Shown piece after piece: positions 25,034-33,971 of a stretch of DNA of 33,971 nucleotides (positions within the stretch are counted from its first letter, which is position 1; each line of letters starts with the position of its first letter). The stretch is from the NCBI RefSeq assembly GCF_003574485.1, contig NZ_QLIT01000202.1:1-33971 (forward strand), written 5' to 3'. This DNA comes from Facilibium subflavum (GTDB taxonomy: Bacteria > Pseudomonadota > Gammaproteobacteria > Francisellales > Francisellaceae). Below the pieces are notes generated by a model. It saw only the letters and a list, made by a program, of their open reading frames with translations, searched no databases and had not been told where the DNA came from. The translations under genes were made by a program, and so were the position numbers.

Positions 25034-26425
25034 ATGATTAAAAAGAAAATTACTTGGCTGTCAGCAATGGTACTGTCTGTTATGATGACGAATGTCTATG
25101 CTGGTGTACAATATTTAACAATTGGGAATAGTAAAATTCCTGGGCATTATTCAAAAGAGGGCACTTTTATTCCTTCTACAACATCAACTAACTCAGTTTA
25201 TGGTGAGCCAACTCAGAAAAAATTTGTTAATGCGTTGTTACAGTCTGACTATATAACAAATAATCACGATAGTAGCAATCTAGATATTTCAAAGTTAAAG
25301 ACAAACTATATTATAGGCGGTGTTATGCCACAAGGGCAGACTACGTCATATAAGAATCAAAGTACAATAGGTATTTTAGCAGATAGGGCGCAGCTAACAT
25401 ATCAGTCTCCTCAACAATTGTACACTGAGTATGGTATCAATAAGGACAGTGACTCTTCCCACGGGGTTATTGCCTTTGTTGAGTGGGCAGCGCCAGTAGA
25501 GAGTGATTTGGAAGAATATTCAAATACCTTTAATCTGTCAAAAGCCAATTTAACAACTTACTATAGCACAGCCAAAGGACTGGTTTCGGCAGTGGACTAT
25601 CCTAACCCGCCAATGGTTAATAGTTCAGTTTATACCTCATTGGTATCAGAAGCTAACCTGGACACGCAAGTTGCTCACGCTATATCTCCTTTGGCACAGT
25701 TATACGTCGTTGTTGTCGGAAATGATTTGCCCAATTTTTATAAAAACTTTGACAATGCAGTAATTCAAGCAATTCAGCTTGTGCAAAGTAAGGGTGGTGG
25801 AGAGCTTTCATTTAGTGTTTTTGCTAATGGTGAACCAAAATCTGAGCTGGCAACTATTTTAGATAAAAATAATTCAAATGTCGTGGTTACTGCAGCTACT
25901 GGAGATGATGGTGGTTTAACCATCGATACAATCGCGCAGTTTAGTCATGTTATTGCAGCCGGTGGGACAAAAATTCTTGCAGATGATTCTACACAACCGG
26001 CACCTCAATCACTATGGTACACTTCTGCTAATGAAGGAGGTAATGGAGGCGTGATTCCTAACTCTTCGCCACCAGAATATCAAAAAGGCTTGGGCTATTC
26101 TGGTCGAGCTACCCCTGATATATCGTTTGATGCGGACCCTGCATCAGGTGTTGCCATATTTCTAAATGGCAATGAGATTGATATCGGTGGTACAAGTGCC
26201 TCAGCACCAGCGCTGGCAGCAATGATAAATAGGTCTGGTCTGTTTAAAAATACAAAGGCAGTATTAAATAACATTTACGCTCATTATTTTGCTCCAGGCA
26301 CCTACGATGGTTTATATGATGTGACTCAAGGGCATAACCCTGGTGCACCTGGTAATGCAAAAAAAGGTTATGATACAGCCACAGGTCTGGGCACACCATA
26401 TGGCCTTGATGTATTTAGAAGCTAA
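25034..26425 (+). CDS. Secreted sedolisin-type serine-carboxyl peptidase (S53)
   Basis: The protein has 463 residues. A signal peptide spans about 1-23 (KKK, a hydrophobic core, then VYA before Gly). The catalytic set of sedolisins is visible: E206 and D210 in SEANLDTQVAH, oxyanion Asp D291 in AATGDDGG, and nucleophile S388 in GGTSASAPALAAM. The C-terminal calcium site is also there, with YDVTQGHNPG and GYDTATGLGTP (D429 and D447 in the usual places). S53 enzymes are secreted endopeptidases that are usually most active at acid pH. Only about 90-110 residues precede the catalytic core, roughly half the usual pro-region. It stands alone with its own promoter. Confidence 0.88.
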   Translation: MIKKKITWLSAMVLSVMMTNVYAGVQYLTIGNSKIPGHYSKEGTFIPSTTSTNSVYGEPTQKKFVNALLQSDYITNNHDSSNLDISKLKTNYIIGGVMPQGQTTSYKNQSTIGILADRAQLTYQSPQQLYTEYGINKDSDSSHGVIAFVEWAAPVESDLEEYSNTFNLSKANLTTYYSTAKGLVSAVDYPNPPMVNSSVYTSLVSEANLDTQVAHAISPLAQLYVVVVGNDLPNFYKNFDNAVIQAIQLVQSKGGGELSFSVFANGEPKSELATILDKNNSNVVVTAATGDDGGLTIDTIAQFSHVIAAGGTKILADDSTQPAPQSLWYTSANEGGNGGVIPNSSPPEYQKGLGYSGRATPDISFDADPASGVAIFLNGNEIDIGGTSASAPALAAMINRSGLFKNTKAVLNNIYAHYFAPGTYDGLYDVTQGHNPGAPGNAKKGYDTATGLGTPYGLDVFRS

Positions 26426-26614
26426 AGGTTTTTGTATACTAGGCAACAAATTTAGGTGTGTTTGCTAAACCGATAAATCCTGGCTTATGTGCTTTTCATC
26501 TAATATTACCTCCCGTGTTGAATCAAAATAAATGATTAGACATTTCATGGCAGTTTTTTTACTATACTATTTTTCGTATGAGAAGGCAGTGAAAATCATG
26601 ACAGGGTTGGTAAT

Positions 26615-28798
26615 ATGACACTTTTATTTACCATTTTAATTCTAGTAATTGTATTTTTAATCATAGGGTCACTTTTTTTGTGGCCAACAAGAACGCTTAT
26701 TTTTGCAATGCAAATAAAAGAGCGTCAGCGTTATATGTGTAATTTTTATCATGTAAATTACATCCCTATGTTCAAACCCGCCGTGGTGATCAGCAACAAA
26801 ATCAACCTTTTTTTAGCGGTATTGTTAAGACAAATAGCCAAGCAAAAAGTCACGGTGATAATGGAATGTAAAAAACCATTAAGCCGTTATTTGAATTATT
26901 TACTACAGCGTGCTGGGATTGAAATATTATCACAGGAGTTTTTGCCATCATGGTCTAATGAGGGTATTTTATTAGTTCACCAAAGTCTTTATAAAGAAGC
27001 TATAAAACTGAATAATGAAATTATTCCCATGCAAGTTTGTGGTTTTGAGTGCATTAAATATACCTCAGGTAAAAATGTGCCTCAGTGGTTGCACTTAAGC
27101 TTTTTTGAAGCAATTGGTATTGATCTTGATGACAAGGCGCTTAGTGATCTGTTAGGTGTGAAAAATATTTATGCCTGGGATCGCTATATTGCCTTGATGC
27201 CAAGTATTCCTGAAGTGTGGGTTAAACAGGCAAAAGCAAGAAAAGGCAAAAAGGTTATTGCTGATTCAACAGGGGTTGAGTTGAGTTCAGAAAAACTCTT
27301 GGTTGCAACCTTGGCATTATCACAGTTACTAGAGTCACAGCTGCGTGAACAAGATACAGTAGGGATTTGCCTGCCGCCGAGTGTGGGTGGTTCGATGGCG
27401 ATGATGTGTCTGATGGTATTAGGAAAAACCATTGTTAACCTAAACTATACCGCTTCACAAAAAGCGCTTGATGCTGCGATTAATGAGTCAGGTATCAAGA
27501 CAATTATTACCTCAGGGCGGTTTATCGAGCAATTAAAGAAAAAAGGTTTCCATTTGGAAGAGGTCTTTAGTCAAAGCAATATCATTTTACTGGAGGATGC
27601 CCGCCAGCAATTAAGCAAACTAACACTATTCAAATATTTATTAAAGGTGAAACTATCAAGTGCTGATGGGTTGATTAGGCGCTATGTTAAAAGCGTTTCT
27701 ACCGATCATACAGCCGCTATTTTGTTTAGTAGTGGCAGTGAAGGCAAACCTAAAGGGGTGATGTTAAGTCACAAGAATATCTTAGGTAATATTAAACAAT
27801 CGATGATTATATTAGGGGCAAAATCAAATGATTCTATTTTAAGCATCTTACCTATTTTCCATGCCTTTGGTATGACAGCAACAACATTACTGCCACTTTT
27901 AGAAGGGGTTTTCATGGTTTGCCATCCTGATCCAACAGATGCAGCAATGCTAGGTATTTTAGCTGAAAAATATAAACCAACGATTTTATGTGGGACATCT
28001 ACCTTCTTTCGGATGTATTCTCGCTCACGTCAGTTACAATCTGAACAATTTGCTTCTTTAAATTTTGTTGTTGCAGGTGCTGAAAAATTATTGCCTGAAG
28101 TTCGAACAATGTTTGAGAAAAAGTTTAATAAGGTTATTTATGAAGGGTATGGGACGACTGAACTTTCGCCGGTGGCCTCGGTTAACCAGCCTGATACAAA
28201 AGATAAAATTCATAATAAGATCGGTACTGTTGGCAGCGCGGTCCCAGGTGGGCGTTTTATGATTATTGACCCTGAGTCAAAAAAAGAGTTGCCAATAGGG
28301 GAAGCCGGCATGATCACCTTTGGCGGTGTGAACGTTATGAAAGGTTATCTGCATGATCCAGAGAAAACGAATGAAGTGATTTTTAAACGAGATCGTATTC
28401 GTTGGTATCAAACTGGTGATAAAGGTTCTTTGGATGAAGATGGTTATTTAACGATTTTAGATCGGTATTCTCGTTTTGCTAAACTTGCTGGTGAAATGGT
28501 GAGTTTGTCGGTGGTTGAAAGTGAAATCATCAGCTTATTAGGTGTGGACGATGAAGAGACTGAAGTATTAGCAGTTGCAACACCTGATAGTAAAAAAGGC
28601 GAGCAGATCAGCCTGCTTTATACAATGGACATGGATGCAGATGAGCTAAAAACAAAAGTGAAATCATCTAATATCAATAACCTCTTAAAGCCACAACACT
28701 ACTTTAAGGTTGATGAGATTCCAAAGCTTGGTTCTGGAAAAACGGATTTTGCTGCAGCAAAAAAACAGACCCTGGCACTATTAGAAAAACAACATTAA
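26615..28798 (+). CDS. aas: Aas-like acyl-ACP synthetase with degenerate acyltransferase half
   Basis: The protein has 727 residues, collinear with E. coli Aas (719). Residues about 215-727 form an AMP-binding synthetase: P-loop SSGSEGKPKG (372-381), YGTTE (512-516), YQTGD (598-602) and C-terminal K709 in GSGKTDF. This half should activate fatty acids with ATP for transfer to acyl carrier protein. In E. coli the N-terminal half is a PlsC acyltransferase with NHVSFID and FPEGR; here the aligned segment is NKINLFL (61-67), so the catalytic His and Asp are gone, and no FPEGR is visible. One membrane helix lies at 3-23. It is therefore probably a synthetase only, and a true Aas role is doubtful. 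Confidence 0.85.
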   Translation: MTLLFTILILVIVFLIIGSLFLWPTRTLIFAMQIKERQRYMCNFYHVNYIPMFKPAVVISNKINLFLAVLLRQIAKQKVTVIMECKKPLSRYLNYLLQRAGIEILSQEFLPSWSNEGILLVHQSLYKEAIKLNNEIIPMQVCGFECIKYTSGKNVPQWLHLSFFEAIGIDLDDKALSDLLGVKNIYAWDRYIALMPSIPEVWVKQAKARKGKKVIADSTGVELSSEKLLVATLALSQLLESQLREQDTVGICLPPSVGGSMAMMCLMVLGKTIVNLNYTASQKALDAAINESGIKTIITSGRFIEQLKKKGFHLEEVFSQSNIILLEDARQQLSKLTLFKYLLKVKLSSADGLIRRYVKSVSTDHTAAILFSSGSEGKPKGVMLSHKNILGNIKQSMIILGAKSNDSILSILPIFHAFGMTATTLLPLLEGVFMVCHPDPTDAAMLGILAEKYKPTILCGTSTFFRMYSRSRQLQSEQFASLNFVVAGAEKLLPEVRTMFEKKFNKVIYEGYGTTELSPVASVNQPDTKDKIHNKIGTVGSAVPGGRFMIIDPESKKELPIGEAGMITFGGVNVMKGYLHDPEKTNEVIFKRDRIRWYQTGDKGSLDEDGYLTILDRYSRFAKLAGEMVSLSVVESEIISLLGVDDEETEVLAVATPDSKKGEQISLLYTMDMDADELKTKVKSSNINNLLKPQHYFKVDEIPKLGSGKTDFAAAKKQTLALLEKQH

Positions 28799-28860
28799 GC
28801 TTTACCCGCTTATGAAGGCCTAGTATGATAATGGCATTATTTAATTAAATATAAAAGTGA

Positions 28861-32038
<3,178 letters not shown>

Positions 32039-32042
<4 letters not shown>

Positions 32043-32539
32043 TGGATGAAAACAAGCAAATTGCCTATTTTGCTGGTGGATGCTTTTGGGGCGTGGAGTA
32101 TTATTTTTCGCAAAAACCAGGTGTGATCAGTACAGAAGCGGGTTATATGGGTGGTGATATTCAATCCCCTTGTTATGAAGAAGTAAAAACAGGAAAGACT
32201 GGGCATTTAGAGGTTGTTAAGGTTGTATTCAACCCAAAAGAAATCGACTATATGGAACTGGCTAAGTTATTTTTTGAGATCCATGACCCAACCCAGACTG
32301 ATGGACAGGGGGTTGATATTGGCACCCAGTATTTAAGCGCTATTTTTTATCTTGATGAAGCGCAAAAATGTATTGCACAAAAGTTGATTGATCAACTTAG
32401 ACAAAAAGGGTTGGATGTTGTTACAAAACTAATTGATGCAGCAGGCTATACATTTTGGGTGGCAGAAAACTATCATCAACAGTATTTCAGCAAGCTTAAT
32501 CAAGCGCCAACTTGCCATATCCCCGTTAAACGATTTTAA
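32039..32539 (+). CDS. msrA: Peptide-methionine (S)-S-oxide reductase
   Basis: The protein has 166 residues. The active-site GCFWG contains C15; further family marks are GYMGG, TGHLEVVKVVF, IHDPTQTDGQGVDIGTQYLS and ENYHQQYF. MsrA reduces methionine S-sulfoxide with thioredoxin-supplied electrons, and TrxB is encoded in this window. A C-terminal Cys in PTCHIPVKRF could be a resolving residue. Two ATGs stand together at 32039 and 32042; the former overlaps the purK stop. There is no fused MsrB. Confidence 0.96.
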
Positions 32540-32551
32540 GGAAAATATTCG

Positions 32552-33067
32552 ATGATGAATGAAATTACCGAGAATATCCAAACTTATTATGATCTTTCTT
32601 ATCCTTTGGCTGAAAAAATGCGAATGATCGATGATTTGGCAGATCAGCTAGGTGAGCTTTTAGATTGGGTATTAAGTGTCGATTTTCAAGTGGTACAAAA
32701 ACCGGCACAAAATACTGATAACCCTGAGTATTTGCCTGATGGTGAAGATCACAGTCAAAATGAAATGAATAATAAAATACAGACAAGTCTTTATGCTGTG
32801 ACGATTATTGCAGGTGATATCGATGATGACGATGCCCCTGTTTTTTTTGCTACAGCCTGTGCTGATGAAGCATTGATTCGATTACAGACCTATATTGATT
32901 TGATGGAAAAGCTTGAAATTCGTAACTTAGCTTACTCAGAAGCGCATTATGCAAGCGTGCTTAAAAAGCTTGAAGACTATTATAATCAAGATTGTGAAGA
33001 TGTTTTGGAAGAAATTGCCTTAATAAGCTTTTTCGAATTTAATACGCGTTTGAATATGGCTGATTGA
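32552..33067 (+). CDS. Unrecognised acidic protein
   Basis: I do not recognise this 171-residue protein. It looks mostly helical, is very acidic (a GDIDDDDAP stretch in the middle, many Asp and Glu residues), and has no signal peptide, membrane helix or cysteine cluster. AAGG lies about 10 nt before the ATG. It lies 12 bp after msrA on the same strand and is probably cotranscribed with ligA, purK and msrA. It is transcribed toward the BCCT transporter gene, with 13 bp between the ends. Confidence 0.7.
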   Translation: MMNEITENIQTYYDLSYPLAEKMRMIDDLADQLGELLDWVLSVDFQVVQKPAQNTDNPEYLPDGEDHSQNEMNNKIQTSLYAVTIIAGDIDDDDAPVFFATACADEALIRLQTYIDLMEKLEIRNLAYSEAHYASVLKKLEDYYNQDCEDVLEEIALISFFEFNTRLNMAD

Positions 33068-33080
33068 TCAGCATAGCGAA

Positions 33081-33971
33081 TCAGGCAAGTGTTTTATCTG
33101 CCGTAGAGATATGCAAATAATATAAGTACTTTTCATATTGTGTGATGACATCAGCAATAACCTGCTCTTGTGTGTAGCCCATAATATCGTATTGCTGGCT
33201 ACCATGCTCTAGAAAGACTTCAGCGCGATAATAGTGATTTTTCTCATCTGCTTCATCAATGTTTTTTTCTTCAGTATCAGCTAAAAGATAAGCGCGTAAA
33301 TGAACGCTATAGACAAAATCATGCATATCAAGCTTTGGAATCACCAGTCGTATGCTCTCAGGGTTAAGTTGGCAATGAATGTTAATGCCATCATCTTTAA
33401 GCTTTGTGCTGACTTCGTGGAGTGCGGGTCTTACTGTTTGCTTTAAAAATGCAATAGCTTGTGCTTTATCAGGTTTCTCTAATAGACTATCAAGGCGCTT
33501 TTGCCAGCTTGTGCTAGCTTGTGTGTATTGCACACTTGTGGTGTGTGTTTGAATACTTGAAAGCTTTAGGTAATCTTCACGAAGCGCTTTTACCAGTGCA
33601 ATACAGATGAAAAACAAAATAATCACCAGTGGAAAAGCACTGGCAATACTTGCAGTTTGTAAGGCAGATAATCCACCTGAATATAAAAGAGAGATTGCCA
33701 AAAAGCCTTCTAATAATGCCCAGAAAACCCGATGCCAAAGAACAGGTTCTTTGGCACCGCCACTGGCAATAATATCAATCACCAGTGAGCCTGAGTCTGA
33801 TGAAGTAACAAAGAAGGTAACAACAAGCACAACGCCAATAATTGAAGTAACTGAAGACAAAGGAAAGTGTTGTAAAAACTCAAATAATGCAACTGGTATA
33901 TTATGCTGTGATGCATCTAGTAGCGCTTGTGCGCTGCCATTGATAACAAGGTTAGGGAAGCGCACAAAATA
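33081..33971 (-). CDS. BCCT-family transporter, BetT-like, partial (N-terminus beyond right edge)
   Basis: The frame stays open through the right edge; a GTG at 33965 is internal, preceded in frame by Phe and Tyr codons. About 296 C-terminal residues are present. The TSSDSGSLVIDIIASGG segment and following membrane helices match betaine/choline/carnitine transporters. From about 33530 down to 33081 is a long soluble tail with YYRAEVFLEHGSQQYDIMGYT, the C-terminal regulatory region typical of BetT-like carriers. Such carriers import compatible solutes or their precursors such as choline. The exact substrate is not readable from this part. Confidence 0.88.
   Translation of the reverse strand, partial: YFVRFPNLVINGSAQALLDASQHNIPVALFEFLQHFPLSSVTSIIGVVLVVTFFVTSSDSGSLVIDIIASGGAKEPVLWHRVFWALLEGFLAISLLYSGGLSALQTASIASAFPLVIILFFICIALVKALREDYLKLSSIQTHTTSVQYTQASTSWQKRLDSLLEKPDKAQAIAFLKQTVRPALHEVSTKLKDDGINIHCQLNPESIRLVIPKLDMHDFVYSVHLRAYLLADTEEKNIDEADEKNHYYRAEVFLEHGSQQYDIMGYTQEQVIADVITQYEKYLYYLHISTADKTLA

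Noticed and set aside
33059-33072. Hairpin GCTGA/TCAGC at the end of the acidic protein gene as a terminator
   Set aside because: The stem is 5 bp, overlaps the stop codon and has no following T tract.

Overview
The window is about 34 kb of dense, A+T-rich bacterial chromosome with short intergenic gaps and many overlapping same-strand genes. PepA, YhcB/ZapG, UPF0149 and a BetT-type BCCT transporter point to a gammaproteobacterium. A single-chain MetI-MetQ fusion, which I recall from Francisella, together with the low G+C suggests the Francisella / Fastidiosibacteraceae neighbourhood. This placement is inference. I see no tRNA, rRNA, CRISPR array, transposase or integrase.

Region 1 (1-6359, all minus strand) is accessory. 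Read in transcription order it encodes an AAC(6')-like acetyltransferase fused to an NTF2-like domain, an unknown A+T-rich protein with a HEPN-like motif, a small GNAT, a YhcG/DUF1016 PD-(D/E)XK nuclease, a second AAC(6')-like GNAT, a two-domain GNAT plus APH-type kinase, and a separate APH-type kinase cut by the left edge. The first five genes overlap by 8, 1, 4 and 4 nt, so they look translationally coupled. A 28-bp direct repeat beside the fourth GNAT looks like the remains of a lost paralogue.

Region 2 (6446-12914) is metabolic: metN and a fused metIQ (methionine import), a 290-bp gap holding a folded 116-nt element, pepA, and the divergent metG. The pepA/metG gap contains a perfect 10-bp inverted repeat that looks like an operator.

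Region 3 (12944-24584) is housekeeping. A minus-strand run carries a flavin oxidoreductase, truD and yhcB; next to it are ispF and a rhodanese. Plus-strand genes are a UPF0149 protein, trxB and infA. Further minus-strand genes are an MscS channel, a POT peptide transporter, and the tight rpiA-rsmE-purM-purN cluster.

Region 4 (24585-33971) has a 450-bp gap with a relative of the 9.1-kb folded element, a secreted sedolisin-type peptidase with a short pro-region, an Aas-like acyl-ACP synthetase whose acyltransferase half has lost its catalytic residues, the ligA-purK-msrA run plus an unrecognised acidic protein, and the 3' end of a BCCT transporter gene cut by the right edge.

Start codons were moved inward from the longest reading frame where a ribosome binding site or an overlap supported it: 3055, 6353, 7903, 16730 and 22070.
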